DNA of 64,000 nt, from contig NZ_CP011319.1 in the NCBI RefSeq assembly GCF_001865675.1, positions 2,232,001 to 2,296,000 on the forward strand, in the 5' to 3' direction. Below the pieces are notes generated by a model. The model had not been told where the DNA came from. It saw only the letters and a list, made by a program, of their open reading frames with translations, and ran no database searches. Position 1 is the first letter of the stretch; each line of letters starts with the position of its first letter. The DNA comes from Janthinobacterium sp. 1_2014MBL_MicDiv (GTDB lineage Bacteria > Pseudomonadota > Gammaproteobacteria > Burkholderiales > Burkholderiaceae_D). Shown here one piece after another: positions 1 through 9,919 of the stretch. The position numbers and the translations under genes are program-made.

Positions 1-2040
1 GCCCAGCGATTTCGGCTCGTCATAGCCCATCCACGCCACCGCCACGATGCCGCCGCCGTAGCCGGCGAACCAGCCGTCGACGGCGTCGCTGGTGGTGCCC
101 GTCTTGCCGGCAAGGTCGCTGCGTCCGAGTTTCTTCGTCGCCGCCGCGCCCGTGCCCGAGCGCGTCACTTCGCGCAGCATGCTGTCCATGACGAAGGCGT
201 TGCGCGGGTCCAGCGCCAGGGTCTTGTCGTCGTTCGGTGCCGGCGGCTTGGTCTGCATCAGGATGGCGCCCTTGGCGTCGACGATGCGGTCGATCAAATA
301 CGGTTCCACCTGGTGGCCGCCGTTGGCGAACAGGGCGTAGGCGCCCGCCATCTGCACGGGCGTGACGGAACCCGTGCCCAGCGCCATGGTCAGGTTGTTC
401 GGCTGGCGCGCCGGGTCGAAACCGAATTTCTCGAGGAAGTCGTGCGTGTACGACACGCCCAGCGCGCGCAGGATGCGCACCGAGGCCACGTTCTTCGATT
501 GCGCCAGCGCATAGCGCATGGTGATGGGGCCGTCGAACTTGAAATCGTCATTCTGCGGCGCCCACACCTTGCCGCCCGCCTGCAGTGCCAAAGGCACGTC
601 GTTGATCAGGGTGGCCGGCGAAAAGCCTTTTTCCAGCGCCGCCGAATACACGAAGGGTTTCATGGCCGAACCGGGCTGGCGCCACGCCTGCGTGACGTGG
701 TTGAACTTTTGCAGGTTGTAGTCGAAGCCGCCCACCATGGCGTGGTAGGCGCCCGTGTCGGCGTCCAGCGAGACGAAGGCGGCGGCCACCAGCGGCACTT
801 GCGTGATGGTCCAGTTGCCCTTGGCGTCCTGGCTGATGCGGATCACGGCGCCCGGGCGCAGCTTGATGCCGGCGCCGGCCTTGGCGGACAGGGCCGGGGC
901 GGCGAAGCGCAGGCCGTCGCCCGTGATGGTCTTGGCGTCGCCGTCGCCGGTGTCGGCCACCACCTTGCCGCTGGCGACGTCGGTGACGACGGCGGCGATC
1001 AGGCCGTCGCTGTCCGGGCGTTTTTGCAGCGCAGCATCGATGGCGTCGTCGCGTTGTTCCGCATCAGGCGGCAAGTCGATGAAGGTTTCCGGGCCGCGGT
1101 AGCCGTGGCGCTGGTCGTAGGCGATGACGTTGCGGCGCGTCGAGGCGTAGGCCGCATCCTGGTCCGCCTTCAAGATCGTCGTGTAGACGCTGATGCCCCT
1201 GGTGTAGCTGTCTTCCTTGTATTGCGCAAACACGGCCTGGCGCGCCAGTTCGGCCACGTATTCGGCGTGCGTGTCGAAACCCTGCTTGCCGCGGCTGTTG
1301 ACATGCAGCGGCTGCGCCAGCGCCTGCCGGTACTGGCCTTCGCTGATGTAATCGAGTTCGCGCATGCGTTTCAAGACCAGCTGCTGGCGCGCGTGCGCCT
1401 TTTTCGGATTGCTGATCGGGTTGTGGCGCGAGGGGTTTTGCGGCAGGCCGGCCAGCATGGCCATTTCCGCGATTGACAGCTCGGACAGCGGCTTGCCGAA
1501 GTAGGTCTGCGCCGCGCTGCCGAAGCCGAACGAGCGCTGGCCCAGGTACATCTGGTTCATGTACAGCTCGAGAATCTGCTCCTTCGACAGGGCCGATTCG
1601 ATCTTCAGGGCCAGCATGATCTCGTTCAGCTTGCGCGAGGCGACTTTTTCGCGCGTCAGGAAGAAATTGCGCGCCACCTGCATGGTGATGGTCGAGCCGC
1701 CGCCGTGGCCGAAGCCGTGGCGCAAATTCGACAGCACGGCGCCGCCGGCGCGCACGAAGTCGATGCCGTGGTGTTCGTAGAAGCGGCTGTCCTCGATGGC
1801 CAGCAGGGCCTTTTTCATCATTTCCGGCACTTGCGCGATGGGCACGAAGTCGCGGTGCTCCTCGCCGAATTCGCCGATCAGCACATTGTCGGCCGTGTAC
1901 ACGCGCAGCGGGATCTTCGGCTGGTAGTCGGTGATGACGTCGAGCGCGGGCAGGCGCGGTTTGACATACAGGAACAGGTAGGCGGCCAGCAGCAGGGCGC
2001 CAGCCAGCGCGGCGCAGCCGGCGAGGATGACGCCGCGCAT
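1..2040 (-). CDS. mrcA: Penicillin-binding protein 1A (partial, C-terminus beyond window)
   Basis: Bifunctional peptidoglycan synthase anchored in the inner membrane: an N-terminal GT51 glycosyltransferase polymerises lipid II and a C-terminal transpeptidase cross-links it. Reading the minus strand shows a membrane anchor directly after the start, the GT51 motif EDSRFYEHHGID near residue 85, then STITMQVARN. Further on come the transpeptidase SxxK box (QPGSAMKPF), an SKN triad and KTGT just before the left edge. ATG at 2040 is the first good methionine; an in-frame TTG at 2088 would add 16 basic cytosolic residues and is possible. It diverges from the OPT transporter gene. The end of the gene is missing, so total length is unknown. 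Confidence 0.95.
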   Translation of the reverse strand, partial: MRGVILAGCAALAGALLLAAYLFLYVKPRLPALDVITDYQPKIPLRVYTADNVLIGEFGEEHRDFVPIAQVPEMMKKALLAIEDSRFYEHHGIDFVRAGGAVLSNLRHGFGHGGGSTITMQVARNFFLTREKVASRKLNEIMLALKIESALSKEQILELYMNQMYLGQRSFGFGSAAQTYFGKPLSELSIAEMAMLAGLPQNPSRHNPISNPKKAHARQQLVLKRMRELDYISEGQYRQALAQPLHVNSRGKQGFDTHAEYVAELARQAVFAQYKEDSYTRGISVYTTILKADQDAAYASTRRNVIAYDQRHGYRGPETFIDLPPDAEQRDDAIDAALQKRPDSDGLIAAVVTDVASGKVVADTGDGDAKTITGDGLRFAAPALSAKAGAGIKLRPGAVIRISQDAKGNWTITQVPLVAAAFVSLDADTGAYHAMVGGFDYNLQKFNHVTQAWRQPGSAMKPFVYSAALEKGFSPATLINDVPLALQAGGKVWAPQNDDFKFDGPITMRYALAQSKNVASVRILRALGVSYTHDFLEKFGFDPARQPNNLTMALGTGSVTPVQMAGAYALFANGGHQVEPYLIDRIVDAKGAILMQTKPPAPNDDKTLALDPRNAFVMDSMLREVTRSGTGAAATKKLGRSDLAGKTGTTSDAVDGWFAGYGGGIVAVAWMGYDEPKSLG

Positions 2041-2249
2041 GGCGGCGCGGCGCGAAGGCCAGGGAAATCCGGTTCGTTTGGCAGTCAAGGCAGTCTCACG
2101 TGAGCGTGCAAGGCACGGTGGCAGCGATTATAGACCAATGCGCCAGCGGCTCCGGCGCGGGCGGGGCGCCGGGGCCGCCCGCCGGGAGCGGGAGCAAAAA
2201 ACCTTTTCATCGAAACGCGGCTGTGCGATAGTCTCGGCTTCAAGAAAAT

Positions 2250-2271
2250 AGCCCGGGCGTCAATCCGGGCT
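2250..2271 (+). promoter_or_regulatory. Leader hairpin upstream of the OPT transporter
   Basis: A 7-bp GC-rich stem (AGCCCGG / CCGGGCT, 8-nt loop) is followed by a T-rich stretch and ends 29 nt before the transporter start. It could act as an attenuator or mRNA-stabilising leader. The role is inferred only from shape and position. Confidence 0.3.
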
Positions 2272-2300
2272 GTTTATTTTATAAAATTAAGGATTTATTT

Positions 2301-4568
2301 ATGGCAAAAGATGCAATGCCGAGCGCCGTGAAGCCGTACATCCCGGCCGATGCGAAGCTGCCCGAGATGACCTTCCGCGCGCTGTTCATGGGCGTCATCC
2401 TGGGGATGGTCTTTGGCGCCTCCTCGCTCTACCTGGTGCTGAAAGTGGGCCTGACCGTCAGCGCCTCGATTCCCGTCGCCGTGATCGCCATCACCCTGTT
2501 CGGCCTGGCCAAGAAGGTGGGCGGCAAGGATTCCTCGATCCTGGAAAACAGCATCACGCAGACGGCCGGTTCGGCCGGCGAGTCGCTGGCCTTCGGCCTG
2601 GGCGTGACCATGCCCGCCATCCTGATCCTCGGCTTCGACCTGGAAATCTCGCGCGTCATGCTGGTCGGCGTCCTCGGCGGCCTGCTGGGCATCCTGATGA
2701 TGATCCCGATGCGCCGCACCATGATCGTCGACCAGCACAAGGAACTCAAGTTCCCCGAAGGGACGGCCTGCGCCGAAGTGCTGAAGGCGGCCGCCACGGA
2801 AGAATCGCGCATCGCCGCCGGCGAAAGCATCGAAAAGGACTCGGCCGCCGCGAAGGACGCCAAGCGCCGCGCCAAGATCATCTTCGGCGGCTTCGCCGTC
2901 GGCTTGCTGTACAAGGTATTCAATATCTCGTTCAAGGGCTGGAAGGACACGCCGGGCGTGGAATTCGGCGCCCCGCTGAAGGCCGGCTCCATCGGCGCCG
3001 AGATTTCGCCCGAGCTGCTGGGCGTGGGCTACATCATCGGCCCGCGCATCGCCGCCACCATGGCGGCCGGCGGCGTGCTGTCGTACCTGGTGCTGATCCC
3101 GATGATCAAATTCTTCGGCGACAGCCTGACCACGGTGCTCTCGCCGGGTACCAAATTGATCAGCGAAATGGGCGCGGACGATATCCGTAGCGCCTATGTG
3201 CTGTACATCGGCGCCGGCGCCGTGGCGGCCGGCGGCCTGATTTCGCTGGTGCGCGCCATGCCCATGATCTGGCGCAGCCTGTCGGCCGGCCTGAAGGGCC
3301 TGGGCAAGGGCGTCAAGGTCACGTCGACCCTGCGCACGGAGCAGGATATCCCGCTGAAGTGGGTCATCATCGGCTGCCTGTCCATCATCGCCGTGATCAC
3401 CTTCGCCACGCCGCTGCACATGAATTTCCTCGGCGCGCTGCTGATCCTCGTCTTCGGCTTCCTGTTTGCCACCGTCTCGTCGCGCCTGACCGGTGAAATC
3501 GGCTCGTCGTCGAATCCGATCTCGGGCATGGCCGTGGCCACCCTGCTGTTTACCTGTTTGATCTTCCTGATCATGGGCTGGACGGGCGGGCGTTACTATG
3601 TGACCGCCTTGTCGGTGGGCGCCATCGTGTGCATCGCCGCCAGCAATGCCGGCACCACCTCGCAAGACTTGAAAACCGGCTATCTGGTGGGCGCCACGCC
3701 GCGCCTGCAGCAGTACGCGATCCTGGCCGGTGCGCTGTCGTCGGCCCTGATCCTCGGCCCGATCCTGCTGAAGCTGAACGAGGCGAGCACCGTCTACGTG
3801 CCGGCCGCGCAAGTGGCGCCAGGCCTGACGGTCGATGCGTCGAAGCTGACGGTGACGGGCGAGCTGCATGGCCCGCAAGCCGAGACCGACCACAATACGT
3901 ATAAAGTCTGGCAAAAGACCGATACCGTGGGCGGCCCGGCCGGCAAGTACTTCGTCAAGGACGATGGCCAGCTGGCCTACCTGGTCGATCCGGGCATCAA
4001 TGGCCATTACAGCAAGCGTCCGGACGGCTCGGAAGTGAAGAAATACGATGCGCCGAAGGCCGTGCTGATGTCCTACATCATCAAGGGCATCCTCGACCAG
4101 CAGCTGCCGTGGACCCTGGTGCTGTTCGGCGTGATGATCGCCGTGGTGCTGGAAATGGCCGGCATCCCGTCGCTGGCGTTCTCGGTGGGCGTCTACCTGC
4201 CGCTGTCGTCGACCCTGCCGATCTTCGTCGGCGGCCTGGTGCGCTGGCTGGCGGACCGCCGCAACAACAAGCTGGAACACAACGCCAGGCTCAATGACGA
4301 AGAGCGCCAGCTGGCGGGCGACCGCAGCTCGGGCGTGCTGCTGGCGTCGGGCTACATCGCCGGCGGCGCGCTGGCCGGCATCATCATCGCCATTACGGCC
4401 GGCGTGCTGACGCACTTCGACCAGATGATGGCCGACTGGGCCGAGCATGGCAACCCGTTCTACGCGGGCATGAACTCGGACGTGCTGTCGCTGCTGCCGT
4501 ACGCTGCCATCATCGTGCTGCTGTATATCGTGGCGCGCGAGAAGAAAGCCGACAAGCCGCAGGCTTGA
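2301..4568 (+). CDS. OPT-family oligopeptide transporter
   Basis: A 755-residue polytopic inner-membrane protein of the OPT family, expected to import small peptides (in some members metal chelates) with protons. Many hydrophobic segments are visible from residue 25 onward. The N-terminal part carries the conserved stretch ending in SITQTAGSAGES, and a soluble loop lies around residues 500-590. The start has an AAGGA ribosome site 7-9 nt upstream. The gene stands alone, divergent from mrcA, and ends in a strong terminator. With the POT-family transporter at 14.6-16.1 kb it gives this window two unrelated peptide-uptake systems. The substrate cannot be deduced from sequence. Confidence 0.92.
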   Translation: MAKDAMPSAVKPYIPADAKLPEMTFRALFMGVILGMVFGASSLYLVLKVGLTVSASIPVAVIAITLFGLAKKVGGKDSSILENSITQTAGSAGESLAFGLGVTMPAILILGFDLEISRVMLVGVLGGLLGILMMIPMRRTMIVDQHKELKFPEGTACAEVLKAAATEESRIAAGESIEKDSAAAKDAKRRAKIIFGGFAVGLLYKVFNISFKGWKDTPGVEFGAPLKAGSIGAEISPELLGVGYIIGPRIAATMAAGGVLSYLVLIPMIKFFGDSLTTVLSPGTKLISEMGADDIRSAYVLYIGAGAVAAGGLISLVRAMPMIWRSLSAGLKGLGKGVKVTSTLRTEQDIPLKWVIIGCLSIIAVITFATPLHMNFLGALLILVFGFLFATVSSRLTGEIGSSSNPISGMAVATLLFTCLIFLIMGWTGGRYYVTALSVGAIVCIAASNAGTTSQDLKTGYLVGATPRLQQYAILAGALSSALILGPILLKLNEASTVYVPAAQVAPGLTVDASKLTVTGELHGPQAETDHNTYKVWQKTDTVGGPAGKYFVKDDGQLAYLVDPGINGHYSKRPDGSEVKKYDAPKAVLMSYIIKGILDQQLPWTLVLFGVMIAVVLEMAGIPSLAFSVGVYLPLSSTLPIFVGGLVRWLADRRNNKLEHNARLNDEERQLAGDRSSGVLLASGYIAGGALAGIIIAITAGVLTHFDQMMADWAEHGNPFYAGMNSDVLSLLPYAAIIVLLYIVAREKKADKPQA

Positions 4569-4587
4569 TGTCTGGCTAAGCCCCATG

Positions 4588-4620
4588 AAAACCGCCCGGC
4601 TCGCACCGGGCGGTTTTTTT
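4588..4620 (+). terminator. Rho-independent terminator of the OPT transporter gene
   Basis: A perfect GC-rich stem (ACCGCCCGG / CCGGGCGGT) with a short loop is followed by a run of seven T, 20 nt after the stop codon. Confidence 0.92.
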
Positions 4621-4729
4621 ATGCGCGGCGCCGGCTGCTCCGGGTATTTTGTTGTAAAAATGGAATCAAATTACTTCAAGTAGTGTATTGTTCTTGCTAT
4701 TTAAAATACAACACACTGGAGTTCTCCTC

Positions 4730-7618
4730 ATGTCCAAGCTGCGATACCGTAACAAGTTACAAGGTTTTATCTCTGCTGCCTTGCTGGCCGCCAGTCCGGT
4801 CCTGCATGCCACGCCTTTCCCCGTCGAAGCCATGTTTGAAGCGGAGGGCACGGCGCCCGGCGCGCCGTGGGTGCTGGAAAACGAGGGCGGCAACGTGGTG
4901 TCCGGCGGCGCCTACCTGAGCACGCCCGCTGACCTCGTGCGCGCGGACACGCCAGGCGCGGCAGCGCAATTGTCGTATCCCGTGGCCGTGCCCCGCGACG
5001 GCACGTACACGATCTGGCTGCGCGTGCTGGCGCCGGCGGCCAGCGCCGCGTCCCTGTACCTGGCGGTCGACAGTGCCGCCTACGCCAGCGTCGCCGTGCC
5101 GGTGCCCGTTGGCCAGCCAGCGCGGTGGACCTGGGTGCCCGTCACCCGCTGGCTCGCTGCCGGCGCGCGCGAATTGAAGATCAAGTACCGCGAGGCCGGC
5201 CTGGGGATCGACTGCCTGCTGGTGACGGCGCTCGCCGATTTTGTCCCGCAAGGCTATGGCGTGTACCCGCTGCCCACCGTGCTGCCGCCCGCCGGCGAAC
5301 ATCCGCGCCTGTTTGCCAGGGGAGGCGACCTGGCCGCGATACGCGGCCGTTTCGAGTCGGACGCGCAGGAGATGGCGACGCACCGCGCCGCCCTGACGAC
5401 GTTCATCGAGGCGCCGGCCGTCGTGGCGCTGCCCCTGTTCGTGCCCGGCGGTCCGGCCAGGAGCAACCACCAGACCGAGCTGGTGAGCCGGATCAAGGCG
5501 AAAGCGCTGCACTCGCTGCTGTACGAACACGGCTTCCCTGCCGCGCAGGCGCCGCGCGGCAGGGAAGCCGTGCAAATGCTGCTCGACTACCTGGCGGCCG
5601 TGCAGTTCGCGCCCGGTTACAATCACCCGAACGAAAAGGGCGAGGTCATCCTGGCCAGCGCCATGGTGTATGACTGGTGCTTCAATCTGATGAGCGCGCA
5701 GCAGCGCGCGTATGTCGTCACGCGCTTCACGCAGCTTGCGGCCACGATGGAAATCGGCTTTCCGCCATCGCGGCAGGGCGCCGTCGTGGGCCATGGCAGC
5801 GACAACCAGCTGTTGCGCGACCAGCTGTCCGCCGCCATCGCCTTTTATGACGAGGCGCCGCTGGTCTACAACATCGTTGCCGGGCGTTTTTTTGCCGACT
5901 ATATCGCGCCGCGCAACTACGCCTACGCTGCGCAAGCCTATCACCAGGGCGCGTCCTACGGTACGGTGCGCTTCCTGGCGGACATGTACGCCGCATGGCT
6001 GTTCCGGCGCATGGGGGCTGCCCCCGTGTTCGATCCCGTCCAGCAGATGATGCCCTACCATTGGCTGTATGCGCGCCGCCCCGACGGGCAATGGATGCGT
6101 GATGGCGACGTCTACCATTCCTCCTACACCAACAGCACGCAGTACTGGAGCGAGCCGCTGGCCTTCCTGCTGCCGGCGACCTATTACAATAACTCCACGT
6201 TAAAGCATGAGTACCTGAAACAGTCGCTGCAGCAGTCGACGAACTTTATCCACACCAAGGACAGCATCTGGCCCGTGTTGCTTGGCAATACGACCATGGG
6301 CAGCACGCCCAGCCCCGCTGTGTTGCCCTTGACCAAGTATTTCCCTGATCCGGCAGGCTTGATGATCGCCCGCACGGGCTGGACCGATGGCGAGCGCATT
6401 CAGGTGCAGTCGGGTAACGTGATCGCGACGATGAAGCTCGGTGGCGACTGGTTCGGCAATCACGAGCATTATGACGCCGGGCATTTCCAGATTTACTACA
6501 AGGGCGGGCTGGCCATCGATTCGGGCATCTATAGCGGCAAGGATGTTGCCGACCCTTCCATCCCCCTGGAATACGGCAGCGCGCACGACATGAACTATCA
6601 CAAGCGCACCATCGCGCATAATTCGATGCTGGTGTACGATCCCGGCGAGCATTTTGACGGCTATGCGAATGACGGCGGCCAGCGCTTTCCGGGCGAAGAG
6701 CCGCAAACCCTGGCGGAACTGGCCAACGGCTACAAGGTGGCCTCTGTCCTGCGCCAGCAGCAGGTCGGCACCGAGGCGGGGGCGCCGGACTTCAGCTACA
6801 TCAAGGGTGACCTGACGGCCGCGTACAGCAGCAAGGTGCGCCAGTTCCAGCGTTCATTCGTGTTCCTGAACCTGAAGAACGCGGACCACCCGGCGGCCCT
6901 GATCGTGTTTGACAAGGTCAGTGCCAGCGATGCGGGGTTCAAGAAGACCTGGCTGCTGCACAGCCAGGGCGAACCCGAGATCAGCGGCGACACCGTGGTG
7001 ATCCGGCGCACGGAATGGGACTACAACCACACCTTGCAGTACAACGGCAAGCTGATCAACCGCACCTTGCTGCCGGCGAATGCCGTGCTGGCCAAGGTGG
7101 GCGGCAGCGGCAATGAATTCAGCGTCGGCGGGACCAATTATGCGATCCAGCCGGAAGCCGAGTATTCGACCGAGGAGGCGGGCGCGTGGCGGCTGGAAGT
7201 CTCGCCGCCGGGGCCCAGCGAAACGGATCTGTTCCTGAACGTGATGCAGGTGATGGACGCCAGCAGCGCGCTGCCCGCATTGCCCACGACGGCCATCGAT
7301 TCGCCCTTGCTGGCCGGCGTGAAAATCAAGGACCGCGTGGTGCTGTTTTCCAAGAGCGGCTTGCCGCTCGACGGGACGGTCGCCGTCGAGCTGCCGGCAC
7401 AAAGCGCATCCATGCAGGTGCTGGTGACGGATTTGCAGGCGGGAAGCTGGACGGTGAGCAAGCGCGGCACGGGCGGTCCCATCGAGGATGAGGTGAATGC
7501 CGATGGCGGCACCTTGTACTTTATCGCCAATGGAGGCGGCTGGTACGACCTGCGGCGCGGCGCAGGCAGCACATCGAGGGCGGCCGCCGCATTGCCCGCA
7601 TCACCGGCCGTGCCGTGA
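4730..7618 (+). CDS. Secreted heparinase II/III-family polysaccharide lyase
   Basis: A 962-residue exported protein. ATG 4730 has GGAG 8 nt upstream and gives a signal peptide ending near VLHA/TP; an earlier in-frame ATG at 4688 would bury that signal. After a beta-rich, carbohydrate-binding-like region (about residues 30-170) comes an alpha-helical toroid (about 190-520), then the heparinase II/III C-terminal beta domain with the motif NHEHYDAGHF at 577-586 and RTIAHNSMLVYD. Family members cleave uronic-acid polysaccharides by beta-elimination, with conserved His and Tyr. The substrate is not predictable here and could be an exopolysaccharide or alginate-like polymer. The 3' end overlaps the convergent AAC(3)-type gene by 18 nt. 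A second family member lies at 24.3-27.4 kb. Confidence 0.85.
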   Translation: MSKLRYRNKLQGFISAALLAASPVLHATPFPVEAMFEAEGTAPGAPWVLENEGGNVVSGGAYLSTPADLVRADTPGAAAQLSYPVAVPRDGTYTIWLRVLAPAASAASLYLAVDSAAYASVAVPVPVGQPARWTWVPVTRWLAAGARELKIKYREAGLGIDCLLVTALADFVPQGYGVYPLPTVLPPAGEHPRLFARGGDLAAIRGRFESDAQEMATHRAALTTFIEAPAVVALPLFVPGGPARSNHQTELVSRIKAKALHSLLYEHGFPAAQAPRGREAVQMLLDYLAAVQFAPGYNHPNEKGEVILASAMVYDWCFNLMSAQQRAYVVTRFTQLAATMEIGFPPSRQGAVVGHGSDNQLLRDQLSAAIAFYDEAPLVYNIVAGRFFADYIAPRNYAYAAQAYHQGASYGTVRFLADMYAAWLFRRMGAAPVFDPVQQMMPYHWLYARRPDGQWMRDGDVYHSSYTNSTQYWSEPLAFLLPATYYNNSTLKHEYLKQSLQQSTNFIHTKDSIWPVLLGNTTMGSTPSPAVLPLTKYFPDPAGLMIARTGWTDGERIQVQSGNVIATMKLGGDWFGNHEHYDAGHFQIYYKGGLAIDSGIYSGKDVADPSIPLEYGSAHDMNYHKRTIAHNSMLVYDPGEHFDGYANDGGQRFPGEEPQTLAELANGYKVASVLRQQQVGTEAGAPDFSYIKGDLTAAYSSKVRQFQRSFVFLNLKNADHPAALIVFDKVSASDAGFKKTWLLHSQGEPEISGDTVVIRRTEWDYNHTLQYNGKLINRTLLPANAVLAKVGGSGNEFSVGGTNYAIQPEAEYSTEEAGAWRLEVSPPGPSETDLFLNVMQVMDASSALPALPTTAIDSPLLAGVKIKDRVVLFSKSGLPLDGTVAVELPAQSASMQVLVTDLQAGSWTVSKRGTGGPIEDEVNADGGTLYFIANGGGWYDLRRGAGSTSRAAAALPASPAVP

Positions 7619-8548
7619 CGGGCCGGCAGCAATAGGCCGCGCCGCCAGCTGCGCCGCCGTAGCGTAGATCGTCACGTGGTCCGACGCCAGCTGGCGCAGG
7701 TGGTCGAAAAACCCCTGCGCCGGTATCAGCCACGACGCCGCATCGCCCACCTGGCCGTTGCTGCGCAAGCCGGCGGCGTCGAACTCGCGCTGGAAATACG
7801 CGCGCAAGTCGGCCCGGCCGGGATGGTCGATGCGGCGCTGCGCGACGACGGGGTCGAAAGGGCGCACGGGCACTTCCCAGCGCTGGCCGCCGTGGTCCAG
7901 GCAGGCCAGCAGCGCCGTGTTCTTTTCCCAGACTGGGACGGGAAAGGCGTCGCCCATGGCGTCTTCCAGCGCATGATAGAACGTCACCGGGCCCATGGAA
8001 ATGCCCAGGCCCAGCACTTTCGCATGCTCGCAGCCGATGAAGCGCTGCCACGGCGAACCGGCGCCGAAGATCGAGGGCGCGCGGTGATGTGCTTCGGTCA
8101 GGTCGCCCGCATGGCGGCCCCACGCGGAGACGGAATGGGTGGGGTGGATGCTGCGGCAGATGCCGGCGCTGGCCAGGAACGCCTCGGGCAGGCGCCCCAT
8201 GTGCGTGCCATGGCGGCGCGGGTCGAATACATAGTCCTGCATCTCGCAGGTGGCGCGCACCGTGCCGCCGGGCAGGTAATAGGTGGGCAGCAGCAAGCTG
8301 CCTTGCGGGCCGACGGCGTCCTGCAGGGCATGGACCACGGCCGCCGCGCCGCCTGCCACGTAGCCGAGGCTTTTCAGCGAGGAGTGCACGAACAGCGTGT
8401 CGCCTGGCGCCACCCCGAGCCGCAGCAGGTCGGCCGCCAGTCCGGCGCGCGTCACATGGCGCCCGCTCTGGCGGACGCGATGGGCGCTGGCGGCGCGCCG
8501 CCAGGCTTCCAGCACGGCCCTGGCGGCGCGCTGTGCCTGTTCATGCAT
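7601..8548 (-). CDS. AAC(3)-family N-acetyltransferase
   Basis: 315 residues, somewhat longer than typical AAC(3) enzymes (about 260-280). The fold's signatures are visible: GDTLFVHSSLKSLGYV near residue 50, LLLPTYY, a central HPTHSVSAWG, and LGLGISMGPVTFYHALED. AAC(3) proteins transfer acetyl from acetyl-CoA to an amino group, classically position 3 of aminoglycosides, but many chromosomal homologues sit in polysaccharide clusters and probably acetylate amino sugars. Its start overlaps the stop of the upstream toroid gene by 8 nt, implying translational coupling. Its 3' end overlaps the convergent lyase gene. Context favours a polysaccharide-related role over drug resistance, but that is inference. 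Confidence 0.82.
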   Translation of the reverse strand: MHEQAQRAARAVLEAWRRAASAHRVRQSGRHVTRAGLAADLLRLGVAPGDTLFVHSSLKSLGYVAGGAAAVVHALQDAVGPQGSLLLPTYYLPGGTVRATCEMQDYVFDPRRHGTHMGRLPEAFLASAGICRSIHPTHSVSAWGRHAGDLTEAHHRAPSIFGAGSPWQRFIGCEHAKVLGLGISMGPVTFYHALEDAMGDAFPVPVWEKNTALLACLDHGGQRWEVPVRPFDPVVAQRRIDHPGRADLRAYFQREFDAAGLRSNGQVGDAASWLIPAQGFFDHLRQLASDHVTIYATAAQLAARPIAAGPSRHGR

Positions 8549-9740
8549 CGCTGACTTCCCGCTTCAGTTCCAGTTCCAGTTCCAGCAGATTCGCGTCGAT
8601 GCAGAACTTGGCCGCCCAGTTCAGGTAAGCCCAGGTGCCATAGTCGCCATCGACGGGAAACGAACCCTTGACGCCACCACGCGCATGCGGCGGACCGTCG
8701 ACGCTGATCGAGCGCCGCACGAAGCCATTCAGCCGGCGTGCCGCGTCGAGAAAGCGCCGCTCGCCCGTGAGCTGGTACAGCAGGAACAGGCAGTGCGCGT
8801 TTTGCGCGGAACCGGTCAGGCAAACGTAGTCGGCCCCGGGCTGGAAGTCCGGACCCAGGCGGCCGGCCAGGTAGCCATCGGCCGCCACGGCCCTGGCGAT
8901 GCCGGCACCGGTGCGCACGGCGGCGTCCAGCAGGTCCGCGCGCGCAGAGAACCGGTGCGCTTCGAGCAGGCCGCGCAAGGCGTAGCCGATGGTATGCGTC
9001 AGGGGCAGGAGCGGGTTGTCCAGGCAGTTCGAGGCGAACCAGCCGTTTGGCCGCTGTTTGCTCAGCGCCCAGTCGACCTGGCGCAAGCCCGCCGCGCCGT
9101 AGCCGTGGCCAGGCGCCGCGCGATCCGCCTCGAACAGTCCCCATGCCACATGCGTTTCGTAGGCCTTCTCGCCGGCGCTGGCAAATGGCGTCGGATGTTT
9201 GCGCCAGCAGCCGTCCGCGTCCTGGCTGTCGCGCAGCCAGCGTGCCGCCCGATGCATGGCATCCTGGTAGACGACGCCATATGCCACGACGCCGGCCGCC
9301 AGGCCCAGCAGGATCTGGCCCGTGTTGAAGGTGACGGGCACGCGCGGCGTGGAATCGACCTTGCCGCCCTGGAAGCCGCCTTCCGCGAACTGGATCGCCA
9401 CGCACCAGTCGAGCATGTGGCGCGCGCGCTGGTGCAGCGCCTCGTCGCCCGCGCGCTGCGCCAGGGCGATCATGGTGGGGATGATGTAGCCGGTGGTCTC
9501 CGGATAAGAGCTCGACCATCCCGTTAGCAGGCTGTAATCGCGGGCGACGCCGCCGTCGGCCGAGGTGGAATGGTCTTGCGCCGCACCCAGCCAGGCCGTG
9601 CAGGCCTGCACGACGGCTGCCGGGCCGGGATCGAAGGCGGGCAGGCCACGCGCATCCGACAGGCGCGCCATGCGTGCCGCCACCGGCAGGCTCGTCGGCG
9701 GCGCCAGTGTGTTCCTGATCTTCGCGAGCAAGGTGCGCAT
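8541..9740 (-). CDS. Alpha/alpha-toroid protein of unknown function, coupled to the AAC(3)-type gene
   Basis: 399 residues with regularly spaced helical hairpins. Recurrent motifs such as GYIIPTMIALAQR, ARHMLDWCVAIQFAEGGFQGG, AARWLRDSQDADGCWRK and YALRGLLEAHR resemble the Q/G-W repeats of terpene-cyclase/prenyltransferase toroids or the six-hairpin folds of glycoside hydrolases and epimerases. There is no signal peptide, so it should be cytoplasmic. The last codons contain a short Leu-Glu repeat (LELELELK) encoded by a GTTCCA-type microrepeat. The product family is not recognised with certainty. Coupling to an N-acetyltransferase and proximity to a polysaccharide lyase suggest glycan metabolism. 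Confidence 0.6.
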   Translation of the reverse strand: MRTLLAKIRNTLAPPTSLPVAARMARLSDARGLPAFDPGPAAVVQACTAWLGAAQDHSTSADGGVARDYSLLTGWSSSYPETTGYIIPTMIALAQRAGDEALHQRARHMLDWCVAIQFAEGGFQGGKVDSTPRVPVTFNTGQILLGLAAGVVAYGVVYQDAMHRAARWLRDSQDADGCWRKHPTPFASAGEKAYETHVAWGLFEADRAAPGHGYGAAGLRQVDWALSKQRPNGWFASNCLDNPLLPLTHTIGYALRGLLEAHRFSARADLLDAAVRTGAGIARAVAADGYLAGRLGPDFQPGADYVCLTGSAQNAHCLFLLYQLTGERRFLDAARRLNGFVRRSISVDGPPHARGGVKGSFPVDGDYGTWAYLNWAAKFCIDANLLELELELKREVSDA

Positions 9741-9919
9741 GGCGGCGATGACGTGGTGGTTGGTTCAGGCTACTGTAGCCCTGGTGGGCAGCACGGTTAT
9801 TGACTTGCCGCAAGCGCAGCGTGTCCGTGTAGCGCAAGGGGCGGCAAAGCGTGTCGTCGCATTGCCGCCCCCAGAATTGACGCATAATGGAGGCCTCACC
9901 ACCGTTGACGAGGCCCGCC

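Noticed and set aside
313..1476. A 387-residue plus-strand frame near the left edge
   Set aside because: Antisense to the well-supported PBP1A gene.
2295..4586. A 763-residue open frame on the minus strand opposite the OPT gene
   Set aside because: It is His/Gln/Arg-rich with no domain and is the antisense of a clear transporter; typical of high-GC shadow frames.
7676..8554. A plus-strand frame opposite the AAC(3)-like gene
   Set aside because: Shadow of a clear acetyltransferase; Ala/Arg/Gln-rich without motifs.
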